From DAOTKC01 sp035449045 (GTDB lineage Bacteria > Bacillota > Clostridia > Christensenellales > CAG-917), in NCBI GenBank assembly GCA_035449045.1, contig DAOTKC010000001.1, positions 62,001 through 126,000 of the forward strand: 64,000 nt of DNA, in the 5' to 3' direction. Every line of letters begins with the position of its first letter. The stretch's first letter is position 1. The translations under genes and the position numbers were made by a program. Below the pieces are notes generated by a model. It saw only the letters and a list, made by a program, of their open reading frames with translations, did not search any database and had not been told where the DNA came from. Below, in pieces: positions 1 through 7,433 of the stretch.

Positions 1-835
1 AGACGTCGTGGCGGATTTTGACCGTCTTGATTACTTTATCCTTGTAGATATATTGAAGATACCCTTCGCTGACGCGCCCGTTCACGCCGCCAAAAAGCAC
101 TATGCCCGCTTGGTCGGCCTCGATATATTCGGTCTTGGGCTGAATTTCTTTTATCGTTTTACTCATCCGCTTGACGCTGTAACCCAAAAGATGGCCGTGA
201 ATTTCGATAGTAAGTCTGGCGCCGTCGGCCTTGGCGAAAATCTGCACCGGCGCGGGATGGGTGTTTTGGATTTTTAAATCGGTCACGCTCGACACCATGG
301 CGTCGAATGAGGGAAGAACATACCGCACGGGCAACGAGTGCGCCGTCACCGAGACTATCGTCAAATCGGCCAAAAGCGCGGCGTTATAAAAGGTTGAGGA
401 AACCTGACAGACACCGCCGCCCGCGCCTTCGACAAACTTGCCGTTCTGAATGATGGGCGCCGCCAAAAAACCGTTTGCCGCCGTTCGCGGTCCCACCGTA
501 GCGTTGAAGGATAAAACTTCATCGGGCTCGATGACGACGCCGCTGAGTCGGGATGCGGCAAGCGCTATATTGTGCTTTCTCGCCTCGCCGCTCCAAGAAT
601 AGTCGGTGGAAAATTCGGCGATTTTAACGACTTTGGCGTCGGCCTCGGCTAAAAATTCTCCCTCTTTCTCGCCGAGGTATTTTTCCAAAACAATAAATTC
701 GCCGTCCGATTCCTCGGCGCATGCCGCGTTTAGTGTGTTTGTCTTAAAAGGGCTTGCCGCAGGCGTAAACGCCGCCAAAGCCAAAGCGATTATTATTACT
801 TTTAAAATGTAGTTGGCGGCGGCGCGGTTTTTCAT
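1..835 (-). CDS. VanW family secreted protein (3' end outside window)
   Basis: This gene is open from the ATG at 835 to the left edge (278 codons), so its C-terminus is outside the window. After a basic start (MKNRAAANYILK) comes a hydrophobic stretch (VIIIALALAAF), which looks like a signal peptide or anchor, so the product is probably exported. Residues about 85-160 carry the VanW-family pattern: LSFNATVGPRT, then GAGGGVCQVSSTFYNAALLA, then HSLPVRYV and an SFDAMV segment. The family takes its name from a gene in vancomycin-resistance clusters, but its biochemical role is unknown; many members in Bacillota are cell-wall associated. No van genes lie nearby, so resistance should not be inferred. 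The last visible part (residues about 215-278) looks like the beta-rich G5-like tail that often follows VanW, but it is cut off. No good Shine-Dalgarno sequence precedes 835. Confidence 0.85.
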   Translation of the reverse strand, partial: MKNRAAANYILKVIIIALALAAFTPAASPFKTNTLNAACAEESDGEFIVLEKYLGEKEGEFLAEADAKVVKIAEFSTDYSWSGEARKHNIALAASRLSGVVIEPDEVLSFNATVGPRTAANGFLAAPIIQNGKFVEGAGGGVCQVSSTFYNAALLADLTIVSVTAHSLPVRYVLPSFDAMVSSVTDLKIQNTHPAPVQIFAKADGARLTIEIHGHLLGYSVKRMSKTIKEIQPKTEYIEADQAGIVLFGGVNGRVSEGYLQYIYKDKVIKTVKIRHDV

Positions 836-871
836 ACCGATAGTATGAAACCTAGTCGCGATTTTATTATC

Positions 872-900
872 TTGACCGTAGCGGTTAACTAAAGTATAAT
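872..900 (+). promoter_or_regulatory. SigA-type promoter of pgcA
   Basis: TTGACC (872-877) and TATAAT (895-900) are separated by exactly 17 bp and lie 31 bp before the ATG at 932, with a GAGGCGA ribosome binding site between. It is the only near-consensus promoter in the VanW/pgcA divergent region. Confidence 0.8.
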
Positions 901-931
901 TAATAGGAAAAAAATTTATTGAGGCGAAAGC

Positions 932-2683
932 ATGGATTTGAAAACTATCTGCCGTCAGTGGCTCGATTCGGGCGAATTAACTAAAGAAGAAAGCTTTACT
1001 TTGGAACAAATCATGTCGGACGACAAGGCTTTGGCGGAGCATTTCGCGGCCTCGCTCGAGTTCGGCACGGCGGGCATGCGCGGCGTGCTGGGACCGGGCC
1101 CTAACCGCATGAACATGCAGACGGTCAAGCGCGCCACTAAGGGGCTCGCCGAATTTTTGAAGTCTGCGGGCGCCGCCCGTGACGGCATAGTGATTTCCTA
1201 CGACACGCGCAGGATGAGCGCCGAGTTCGCGATAGCGGCGGCCAAGGTGCTGGCATATTTCGGCGTCAAGGCCTATCTCATGGAGGATGTTCGGCCGGTG
1301 CCGATGTGCTCCTTCGCCATAAGAACGCTGAGGGCTGCGGGCGGCATAATGATTACCGCTTCACACAACCCCAAGCAATACAACGGCTACAAGGTCTACG
1401 GCGGCGACGGCGCTCAACTCTCGCCCGAGGCGACGGAGAAGGTCGTCGGCTTTATCGAAAAATCCGACTATTTCGGCATTCCCGAACTTGAAGTCAAAAT
1501 CACGCCGTCCGATATCAAGGGACAAGACGGTTATAAAATCGCGGAAAACATCGAAATAATCGGAAAGACACTAGACGAGGCTTACTTTGCCGAGCTGAAA
1601 AAACTTTCGCTCGCAGACCAAGCCGCCAAAGATTGCGCCAAAAAAATAAAAATCGTCTACACCCCGCTTCACGGCAGCGGCAGGATGCCCGTCATCGAGA
1701 TTTTAAAAAGCATGGGGATAACGCCCGCCGTCGTCGGCAGGCAGGAGTTCCCCGACCCCGATTTTTCGACTGTGCCTGTCCCTAACCCCGAGGATTCCGC
1801 CGCACTCAAGCTTGCCGTCGGGCTTGCCGAAGAGATTGGCGCCGACATCGTGCTCGGCACCGACCCCGACTGCGACAGAATGGGCGTCGCGGTGAGAGGT
1901 TTGGACGGCGGCTTCAGCCTTTTGAACGGCAACCAAATCGGCGTCCTTCTCACCGATTACATATTGAGCCGCAACCTTGCGCGCGGCACCCTTCCCAAGA
2001 ACGCCGCCATCGTCAAGACGATAGTCACCACCGCACTTGTAGATAAAGTAGCGGCGAGCTACGGCGCCGCCGTTTTCGACGTTTTAACGGGCTTTAAGTT
2101 CATCGGCGAAAAAATCAAGGAGTGGGAAGAAAACGGGGAGCACACCTTTATGTTCGGCTTTGAAGAAAGTTACGGCTTTCTTTCGGGCACTCACGCCCGC
2201 GACAAGGACGCCGTCGTCGCCTGCATGCTGTTTTCGGAAATGGAATGCTTCTACAAAAGCCGCGGCACCTCGGTTGCGGCGCGCCTCAACGAGATTTACG
2301 GTAAATTCGGCTATTTCTTTGAAAAAAGCGTCTCCGTCGTCTACGGCGGACTTGACGGAATGTCGCGCATGAAGGCGATTATGGAAAAACTCCGCGCTAC
2401 CAAAATAGAGGAGGTGGCAGGCTTTAAAGCCGCCGCCGTCAGCGATTTTTTGGCGAGAGTAACAACCTTCAGCCCGGGAGCGCGCCAAGCAATCACCCTT
2501 CCCAAAACCAACGCAATCAAAATTATTTTGGAAAACGGCGACTGGCTCTGCGTCCGCCCCTCGGGCACCGAACCCAAACTCAAAATCTACGCCTCCGCCT
2601 CCGCTCTCTCCATGCCCGAAGCCGCCCAAAAAGCCGATGTTTATCTTTCAACACTCTCTTCCCTCTGCAGTTCAGACAAATAA
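932..2683 (+). CDS. pgcA: Phosphoglucomutase / phosphomannomutase (PgcA type)
   Basis: Interconverts glucose-1-phosphate and glucose-6-phosphate in the cytoplasm and feeds glycogen and UDP-glucose synthesis. At 583 residues it matches the long alpha-D-phosphohexomutase subgroup of B. subtilis PgcA. All four signature loops are intact: TASHNPKQYNGYK with phospho-acceptor Ser144, the metal loop DPDCDRMG at 311-318, the sugar-recognition loop GFEESYG at 409-415, and the phosphate clamp RPSGTEPK at 542-549. The start is supported by a GAGGCGA ribosome binding site and a promoter at 872-900. The gene stands alone and ends in a bidirectional terminator. Its substrate would be the product of the glycogen phosphorylase at the far right of the window. 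Preference for glucose over mannose is a family inference. Confidence 0.95.
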   Translation: MDLKTICRQWLDSGELTKEESFTLEQIMSDDKALAEHFAASLEFGTAGMRGVLGPGPNRMNMQTVKRATKGLAEFLKSAGAARDGIVISYDTRRMSAEFAIAAAKVLAYFGVKAYLMEDVRPVPMCSFAIRTLRAAGGIMITASHNPKQYNGYKVYGGDGAQLSPEATEKVVGFIEKSDYFGIPELEVKITPSDIKGQDGYKIAENIEIIGKTLDEAYFAELKKLSLADQAAKDCAKKIKIVYTPLHGSGRMPVIEILKSMGITPAVVGRQEFPDPDFSTVPVPNPEDSAALKLAVGLAEEIGADIVLGTDPDCDRMGVAVRGLDGGFSLLNGNQIGVLLTDYILSRNLARGTLPKNAAIVKTIVTTALVDKVAASYGAAVFDVLTGFKFIGEKIKEWEENGEHTFMFGFEESYGFLSGTHARDKDAVVACMLFSEMECFYKSRGTSVAARLNEIYGKFGYFFEKSVSVVYGGLDGMSRMKAIMEKLRATKIEEVAGFKAAAVSDFLARVTTFSPGARQAITLPKTNAIKIILENGDWLCVRPSGTEPKLKIYASASALSMPEAAQKADVYLSTLSSLCSSDK

Positions 2684-2703
2684 TTTAATAGGTATATATC
2701 AGA

Positions 2704-2746
2704 GCAGGCGAAGGGAGTGTATGCAGAAATACATGACCGAAACTGC
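2704..2746 (+). other. Candidate structured RNA element in the pgcA 3' UTR
   Basis: Between the pgcA stop and its terminator, GCAG (2704-2707) can pair with CTGC (2743-2746), and TGTAT (2718-2722) with ATACA (2729-2733). This leaves a purine-rich internal loop (GCGAAGGGAG opposite TGACCGAAA) and a six-base apical loop. The layout looks like a small structured RNA rather than chance, but I cannot assign it to a known family. Confidence 0.35.
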
Positions 2747-2751
2747 GAAAT

Positions 2752-2787
2752 AAAAAAGCACGGGATACGCCATCCTGTGCCTTTTTT
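2752..2787. terminator. Bidirectional terminator between pgcA and the tRNAs
   Basis: A nine-pair stem (GCACGGGAT with ATCCTGTGC, one G-T pair) is flanked by A6 on the left and T6 on the right. It can end pgcA on the plus strand and the tRNA unit on the minus strand. The right T-run directly abuts the encoded CCA end of tRNA-Ile. Confidence 0.8.
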
Positions 2788-2863
2788 GGTGGGCTAAAGT
2801 AGACTCGAACTACCGACCTCGCGCTTATCAGGCGCGTGCTCTAACCAACTGAGCTATTAGCCC
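2787..2863 (-). tRNA. tRNA-Ile (GAT)
   Basis: A 77-nt cloverleaf on the minus strand. The acceptor GGGCTAA pairs with TTAGCCC, the D-loop contains AGTTGGTTAGAGC, the anticodon loop CTGATAA gives anticodon GAT, and the T-arm has GGTTCGAGT-type sequence. The 3' CCA is encoded. It is second in a two-gene unit, 9 nt downstream of tRNA-Ala. Confidence 0.95.
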
Positions 2864-2872
2864 CTGCCGATA

Positions 2873-2948
2873 TGGTGGAGATGAACGGGCTCGAACCGAT
2901 GGCCTCCTGCGTGCAAAGCAGGCGCTCTCCCAACTGAGCTACATCCCC
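2873..2948 (-). tRNA. tRNA-Ala (TGC)
   Basis: A 76-nt cloverleaf on the minus strand with the acceptor GGGGATG paired to CATCTCC. This includes the G3-U70 wobble that identifies tRNA-Ala. The anticodon loop TTTGCAC gives TGC, GGTTCGAGCC forms the T-loop, and the CCA end is encoded. The Ala-Ile pairing recalls rRNA operon spacers, but no rRNA is present here. Confidence 0.96.
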
Positions 2949-2971
2949 CGGGAACTATTTTAAGCTAGCAA

Positions 2972-3000
2972 ATGATAGCATTCCGGGCGAATTTTGTCAA
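2972..3000 (-). promoter_or_regulatory. SigA-type promoter of the tRNA unit
   Basis: On the minus strand TTGACA (3000-2995) and TATCAT (2977-2972) are 17 bp apart, 23 bp upstream of the mature 5' end of tRNA-Ala. A consensus -35 box suits a strongly expressed stable RNA unit. Confidence 0.8.
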
Positions 3001-3020
3001 CGGAATTTGATTGGCATTTT

Positions 3021-4826
3021 TTATAAAATGCTGTCTTTTAAGAGATTGAAGGGCATAGGGCCGGCCTCGATTACCGCGGTGTGGAAGGCAAGGTCGGTGT
3101 AGCTTTGCCCGAGCTTTTTTCGGAATGCCTCTTTGAGCTCGGCAAACTTGAGGTAGCCGTAGTAATATTTTATGACAACGGCAGGCAGTTCCACCGCATC
3201 CTTCAAAAGCGCCTCGGCTATTTCAGCGGTCACTTGGGCGCGTTTGGAGTTATTCTGAAGCCAAATCAATAACTCGTCCGCGTCATAGCCGTAGTAGTTG
3301 ACCATGATATCGACGGCGGCGCGCTCCAGCCCGAATATGAAGTTTCCGTATTGGTAGAGGCGGTAGACGTCGTTTTTGACGGTGCCGGGATAGAAATATT
3401 TCGCCGAATAGATTTGGGCGTATTCCCCCCATCCCTCGTCGTAGCCACCGTAGTGCAGAAGGTGGCGCATTTTGTGGGATGCCGTATTTTTGAACACCGA
3501 GTGCTGATAGAGGTGGCCGGGATAACCTTCGTGAGAAAGTAAGTCGAAAAGAACGTAGCCGTCGTTGGGGTCGGCGGGCGGGTTGACAAATATGACCTCC
3601 TCGGCGGCGCTGTCGTCAATGGCGCTGGAGAAGTAGGAGGCGGGGTTGTAGCTCTCCCTTAGGTTTTCGCTGACGAATTTGACGGTGGGCGCGGGCGTAG
3701 AGGCGTGCATGGCGGGAAAATCGGCGGCGACGGCAGTTTTCAAGCTTTCAAGCATGGACGAAATGTTTTCGAAAGAATAGTCATTGTCGGAATAAAGATC
3801 GCTCATCGACTCGGAAATATTGACGCCGCGGGTGTTCAGACTGTTTAAAAGCGTGATATATTTGGAGTGGAAATCGGTCATCAGCTTTAAAATGCCGGAA
3901 AGCGCTTCCTGCACGCTCTCCTTGGCGCCCGTCGAGCGGCGGAAGAGGTAGGCGTAATAGTCGGCGCCGTCCTCGTAGTGCTCAAGCCCGAGCTGGTTCC
4001 GCTGCGAGGTCGGGAACTCGGTCATAATATCTTCGAAATCGGCGGCAAGCTTGCGGTAGGCGGGCAACATCTTGTAGGTGACGGCGGCAAGGTTTCTCGA
4101 TATATAATTTTGAGTATCTTGTGTGGATAAGCTCAAGCCCGAGGCGGCGAGCTTGGCGGCAAACTCCGAAATAAGGTAATGCTCGCCGTCTTCACCTTGG
4201 GGCGCGAAGCTTTCCGCCTGGTCAATGATTGACTGATAGACAAAGTCCGCCCTGCCGTAGCCGTTGGCGCAACGCGTCCGCTCATAGGCAACGTAGGCGT
4301 CGAATGCTTCGGGCAGCGTGTCGATAAGCTTTATATAGTTTTCGATATCGTTGGTGCTTTGAAATTTGTAGACGTCGAGATAAAACGGGAAGTTTACGTT
4401 ATAGCCAGAGCTTCCGCCCAGCATATCCTGAAAATAAAAATAGTCGCCGTCAAGGTAGGCCTCGGCAAAATAGTCCAAAATCAAGTTGTAGATTTTTTTC
4501 TGCTCGGCGGTAAGCGATTTGAAATTGTATTTCAAAACCTCGTTGGCCACTTCGATATAAAACTGATAGCGCTCCTTGTGTTCGCTTGCCGAGGTAGCCG
4601 GCAAATAATGCGAGGCCTCAATGCCGGTAAGCTCGAGCGCCTCCGGATTGGATATCAAAATGTTGACGGTTATGGCGTCGTTCCTCAGCATGGCGTGAAA
4701 AAGCTCGTCCAAAAAATCGTCAAATTTTTCGCGTGCTCCAAGGTTTGCGCAGGACGTGAAGGAAAGAAGCGCGGCGGCTATTATCACCAACGCCGCAAGC
4801 GTGAATATCAGTTTTTTTACTTTCAT
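3021..4826 (-). CDS. DUF885 family lipoprotein, putative zinc peptidase
   Basis: A 601-residue protein predicted to be anchored outside the membrane. The start is a basic MKVKK followed by a hydrophobic segment and a lipobox ending FTSC, giving lipidation at Cys26. The body belongs to DUF885. It shows the zinc-metallopeptidase signature HEGYPGH at 432-438, with two His and a catalytic Glu, followed by DEGWGEYAQ at 463-471 supplying a further acidic ligand. Homologues behave as carboxypeptidase-like metalloenzymes, but the substrate cannot be read from sequence. The gene stands alone and is preceded by a GGGGA ribosome binding site about 6 nt before the ATG. Its likely role is hydrolysis of peptides at the cell surface; that is inference from family and location. 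Confidence 0.85.
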   Translation of the reverse strand: MKVKKLIFTLAALVIIAAALLSFTSCANLGAREKFDDFLDELFHAMLRNDAITVNILISNPEALELTGIEASHYLPATSASEHKERYQFYIEVANEVLKYNFKSLTAEQKKIYNLILDYFAEAYLDGDYFYFQDMLGGSSGYNVNFPFYLDVYKFQSTNDIENYIKLIDTLPEAFDAYVAYERTRCANGYGRADFVYQSIIDQAESFAPQGEDGEHYLISEFAAKLAASGLSLSTQDTQNYISRNLAAVTYKMLPAYRKLAADFEDIMTEFPTSQRNQLGLEHYEDGADYYAYLFRRSTGAKESVQEALSGILKLMTDFHSKYITLLNSLNTRGVNISESMSDLYSDNDYSFENISSMLESLKTAVAADFPAMHASTPAPTVKFVSENLRESYNPASYFSSAIDDSAAEEVIFVNPPADPNDGYVLFDLLSHEGYPGHLYQHSVFKNTASHKMRHLLHYGGYDEGWGEYAQIYSAKYFYPGTVKNDVYRLYQYGNFIFGLERAAVDIMVNYYGYDADELLIWLQNNSKRAQVTAEIAEALLKDAVELPAVVIKYYYGYLKFAELKEAFRKKLGQSYTDLAFHTAVIEAGPMPFNLLKDSIL

Positions 4827-4953
4827 TACTGTCCCCTTTTGTTTATCTATATATTCTAAAACTTTTTAGCAAAATTAATAACATTAGTTTTGTTAGCCCT
4901 AATACCGATAGTTTCTGTAAACGCCGTCATTTGTGCCGGCTAATTTTCGGGGT

Positions 4954-5063
4954 CCCATTTAATGCTTCAATTTAATAGGGGGTATATTTGGGGCCCCCGC
5001 AAAATGCTTATCATTTTGCGGGGAATTATTTGAGGTTCCCATTGAATGCTCGCATTCAATGGG
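4954..5063. repeat. Cluster of three small palindromes with different stems
   Basis: Three hairpins lie in a row. The first, 4954-4982, is imperfect. The second, 4995-5023, is a perfect 12-bp stem CCCCGCAAAATG with a 5-nt loop. The third, 5038-5063, is a perfect 12-bp stem CCCATTGAATGC with a 2-nt loop. Each starts with a C-run, ends with a G-run and turns around ATG/CAT, while the inner stem differs. They are linked by AATTATTTGAGG-like spacers. A related cluster lies at 55904-55973. The rest of the 326-bp gap 4827-5152 holds only the promoter of the next gene. Too little T-run follows for ordinary terminators. Confidence 0.7.
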
Positions 5064-5106
5064 GAGATATATATTTATAATACACTGCTTAAAGCTAAAA
5101 TTCAAC

Positions 5107-5135
5107 TTGATTTAGCCGCTTTTATCTGTTATCAT
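5107..5135 (+). promoter_or_regulatory. Possible SigA-type promoter of the 5153 gene
   Basis: TTGATT (5107-5112) and TATCAT (5130-5135) have a 17-bp spacer. Transcription would begin near 5142, leaving a 5' UTR of only about 10 nt that still contains GGAGG. Confidence 0.5.
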
Positions 5136-5152
5136 TTTGGGTGGAGGCCGAT

Positions 5153-5869
5153 ATGTCGGAAGCTATCGCCGCGCTGGACGCCGCGGCAAACGAACTGATG
5201 TCAAGCAAACTCATGACGGCAGGGCTAAGCGTCAAAAACCTGCTCCGTTGCATCGCGTATTTCCCCGAGCTCAGAAAGGCGGCGGAGAGCGCGGTCAAAG
5301 GCTTTGACTACCCCCGCGCATATTCGCGCGCGCTTGCCAATTTAGGCACGCACACCACTTTCAAGATGCCCGAAAACCCCAAAAAGCAGGCGGCGCTCGG
5401 TATCTGTCTTTTTACCGAGTTCGACCTTCACAAGCGTGATTTTATGAAGTTCGTTATGGACTTTTTCCCGCGCGAAAACCGAGGCGAGAGCTACTCCGCC
5501 TTTCTCAACGCCGTTGCCGCGCCCTTCATTAAATCGTTTAAGTATGTTTTAGAGGGCGGGCTCGCCGTGAAAGAAGAGGAAATAAAGGCCGAAGCCGCGG
5601 CAGTCGCCGTCAGCCAAGGCATAGCCGAGCAATCGAAATACATAATTTCGGTGATAACGGAAACAGTCAAGGGCGCCTCGCTCGAGGCGGCCGAACGCGA
5701 GGAATGCCAAACGGTCATCGACGGCTTTTCGCTCGCCGTCGACACCCGCGACCCAATTTTATTAAAGGTCGTCTGGATAGGCCTCAAAAATACAATGACG
5801 AAATTCAGGCTATGCCATAAGCAGATAAAGGAACTTGAAACGCTGCTCAACGCCTACAAGAGTTTATAA
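5153..5869 (+). CDS. Hypothetical protein, mostly helical
   Basis: I do not recognise this 238-residue protein. I chose the ATG at 5153, because a GGTGGAGG ribosome binding site sits at 5140-5147; the in-frame GTG at 5141 lies inside that site. The sequence has no signal peptide or clear membrane segment. It looks soluble and alpha-helical, with alternating hydrophobic and charged positions, a motif-like stretch DLHKRDFMKFVMDFFPRE near residues 95-112, and a Lys-rich helix at the end (HKQIKELETLLNAYKSL). Codon use matches the neighbours and the reading frame is clean, so it is very probably real. It has its own promoter and terminator and no operon partner. No function is proposed. Confidence 0.8.
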   Translation: MSEAIAALDAAANELMSSKLMTAGLSVKNLLRCIAYFPELRKAAESAVKGFDYPRAYSRALANLGTHTTFKMPENPKKQAALGICLFTEFDLHKRDFMKFVMDFFPRENRGESYSAFLNAVAAPFIKSFKYVLEGGLAVKEEEIKAEAAAVAVSQGIAEQSKYIISVITETVKGASLEAAEREECQTVIDGFSLAVDTRDPILLKVVWIGLKNTMTKFRLCHKQIKELETLLNAYKSL

Positions 5870-5882
5870 AAAATATTTTGAT

Positions 5883-5911
5883 AAAAAAAACGCGGCATAG
5901 CCGCGTTTTTC
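5883..5911. terminator. Terminator after the 5153 gene
   Basis: A perfect 6-bp stem CGCGGC/GCCGCG with an ATA loop is flanked by A8 and T5, 21 nt after the stop codon. It could act in both directions and may also stop DUF2804 transcripts that pass through the tandem repeats. Confidence 0.8.
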
Positions 5912-5920
5912 TTATTTACA

Positions 5921-6220
5921 GTAGATTCGATTGTTTGTTAGCTTGCGACACTTATAAGCTTTCAACGCGAAGACGCACCCAATCTAAGTTTGTTATTGAG
6001 TCGATGTTAGCCCAAAAATTGTGACCAACCGAAAGCTTTCAACGCAATGACGCAGGGCAGTCCAATAATCTTGGTGTAGATTCGATGTTAGTCTAAAATC
6101 AGTAACACTCTAAAAGCTTTTAACGCAATGACGCAAGGCAATCCAATAATCTTGGTGTAGATTCGATGTTAGTCTAAAAATCAGTAACACTCTAAAAGCT
6201 TTTAACGCAATGACGCAAGG
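5921..6220. repeat. Tandem repeat, unit about 81 bp, nearly four copies
   Basis: Copies begin at about 5921, 6000, 6076 and 6157. The third and fourth are almost identical over their shared length and exactly 81 bp apart; the first two are progressively diverged. Conserved blocks are GTAGATTCGATGTTAGTC, then AAAGCTTTTAACGCAATGACGC with an inner AAAAGCTTTT palindrome, then CCAATAATCTTGGT. The last copy stops 2 bp before the DUF2804 stop codon. There are no unique spacers and no open frame, so this is neither CRISPR nor coding. It fills the 353-bp gap 5870-6222 apart from the terminator. Confidence 0.85.
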
Positions 6221-6222
6221 CG

Positions 6223-7248
6223 TCACCAGCGGTTATTCATTTTTTCACAGAACATATAGAGGTCTTTAAACTCGAGAACGGTCCCGTCGTCGAGCACGGC
6301 GGTGCCGGTGGCGAGCCCATGGACCTGGTGACAGCGTGCGCCGATAAGCCCCAGCACGACGACACCGGTGTCGTTATCGAAGAAAGGTTTCATGACCATG
6401 TTCAAGCGGTTGTCTTCGGATTTGAACACCCAATCCTCCATCCACCGCCCTTCGGGGTCGGGGTCAACCCAAACCCTGCCGATTTTATGGCACTTTCCGT
6501 CGTAATAGATGGCGGTCTCGGTGGCGTAGCTCTCGTCGCCGAATCCCCAAGTTAGCTCGAAGCCGAATAGTTTACCGTTGATTCTTGCCGAGGCGTTGCC
6601 CCAGAACCAAATGTTTTTGTAGGGCCAGGCCCCGCGCCCCCAATCGAGCACGCCGAAGCTGTTTTCGCCGAACACGATTTTTTCGCCGCCGAGCTCGACA
6701 ACGCCGGTTGCTGGCATGGGATTGAGCTTTTGGGTGTAAAAGAATCGGTTTGGCTTTTTGAAGGGCGTTGCAATGGTCAGCGACTCGGTGCCCTCGGGCA
6801 CTTCGAGCTCAAACCGCATTTTTAGCGGCGCGCCCTTGAACATCCCCTCGGCGACCAGCGTCCGCGTCGTTTCTTTGACGTCGAATACGAGCTTGAAATT
6901 GCCCTTTTTGTAGTCGAAGAAATAGGGCTTGTCGCCGTTCGCGGGCAGTCGGCAGCGGTTTACGGCGCCGAGCGTAAGGCCGATCGCGTCGGCCCTGCGT
7001 CCGGTTTTAAGGTCGACGAAAGCAGCGGTGCCGGCCGCGCCCAGCGAGATATTGGCGAAGCAAATCTGCACCATATACCGCCCGTTGCTCACTTGGTAGA
7101 AGTCCCATTCCTTAATTCGGAGCTTGGGCGCGGTGATGTTTTCGCGGTTATAGATAAAAAGGTTCCGCTTGCAGTAGCCCGGCGCGTTCAGCGTTCCGTC
7201 GGGCTTTAAGAGCGGAGTTTCGGTTTTGATTTCGATTTGATCTTTCAT
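6223..7248 (-). CDS. DUF2804 family protein
   Basis: A 341-residue protein of the DUF2804 family, recognisable by the N-terminal pattern LLKPDGTLNAPGYCKRNLF and the following RLKEWDFYQ-like segment (here LRIKEWDFYQV). A beta-rich body follows, with FGVLDWGRGAWPYKNIWFWG around residues 195-215. There is no signal peptide or membrane helix. The family's biochemical role is not established. Its fold has been compared with lipocalin-like or AttH-like beta proteins, which would suggest binding of a hydrophobic ligand; that is inference. The start has a GGTGGGA ribosome binding site and a consensus promoter at 7278-7306. The gene lies directly downstream of the his operon but is separated from it by a terminator, so it is independently transcribed. 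Confidence 0.85.
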   Translation of the reverse strand: MKDQIEIKTETPLLKPDGTLNAPGYCKRNLFIYNRENITAPKLRIKEWDFYQVSNGRYMVQICFANISLGAAGTAAFVDLKTGRRADAIGLTLGAVNRCRLPANGDKPYFFDYKKGNFKLVFDVKETTRTLVAEGMFKGAPLKMRFELEVPEGTESLTIATPFKKPNRFFYTQKLNPMPATGVVELGGEKIVFGENSFGVLDWGRGAWPYKNIWFWGNASARINGKLFGFELTWGFGDESYATETAIYYDGKCHKIGRVWVDPDPEGRWMEDWVFKSEDNRLNMVMKPFFDNDTGVVVLGLIGARCHQVHGLATGTAVLDDGTVLEFKDLYMFCEKMNNRW

Positions 7249-7277
7249 TTTCCCACCTCAATATTAATTATGGATTA

Positions 7278-7306
7278 ATTATAAGCTCCCCCGCCCTCAC
7301 TGTCAA
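7278..7306 (-). promoter_or_regulatory. SigA-type promoter of the DUF2804 gene
   Basis: On the minus strand TTGACA (7306-7301) and TATAAT (7283-7278) are separated by 17 bp and lie 29 bp before the ATG. Both hexamers match the consensus exactly, so strong basal expression is expected. Confidence 0.88.
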
Positions 7307-7314
7307 TATCAGCC

Positions 7315-7345
7315 GCAAAAAAGCCGCCCTGCTCGGGCGGCTAAA
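7315..7345 (-). terminator. Terminator of the his operon
   Basis: On the minus strand, the stem AGCCGCCC/GGGCGGCT with a GAGCA loop is followed by a T-run. It lies about 90 nt after the hisIE stop and immediately before the DUF2804 promoter. Confidence 0.85.
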
Positions 7346-7433
7346 ATGTATTTTATGACTTTGCGATTTTGATTGGTTTCCTCAAATCTAATTCACTTTC
7401 GCGGTTAAATTTTCCGATTATTATGTTTCGGCG

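Noticed and set aside
8..277. An 89-codon open frame on the plus strand at the left edge
   Set aside because: It is antisense to the VanW-family gene, whose motifs are intact on the minus strand.
1..835. Vancomycin resistance determinant
   Set aside because: VanW-family proteins are widespread and of unknown function; none of the ligase or regulatory genes of a resistance cluster is present.
2787..2948. Part of an rRNA operon, because of the adjacent tRNA-Ala and tRNA-Ile genes
   Set aside because: No 16S, 23S or 5S sequence flanks them; the pair has its own promoter and terminator.
5921..6220. CRISPR-like array
   Set aside because: The repeat units are contiguous, about 81 bp long and diverge gradually; there are no unique spacers and no cas genes.
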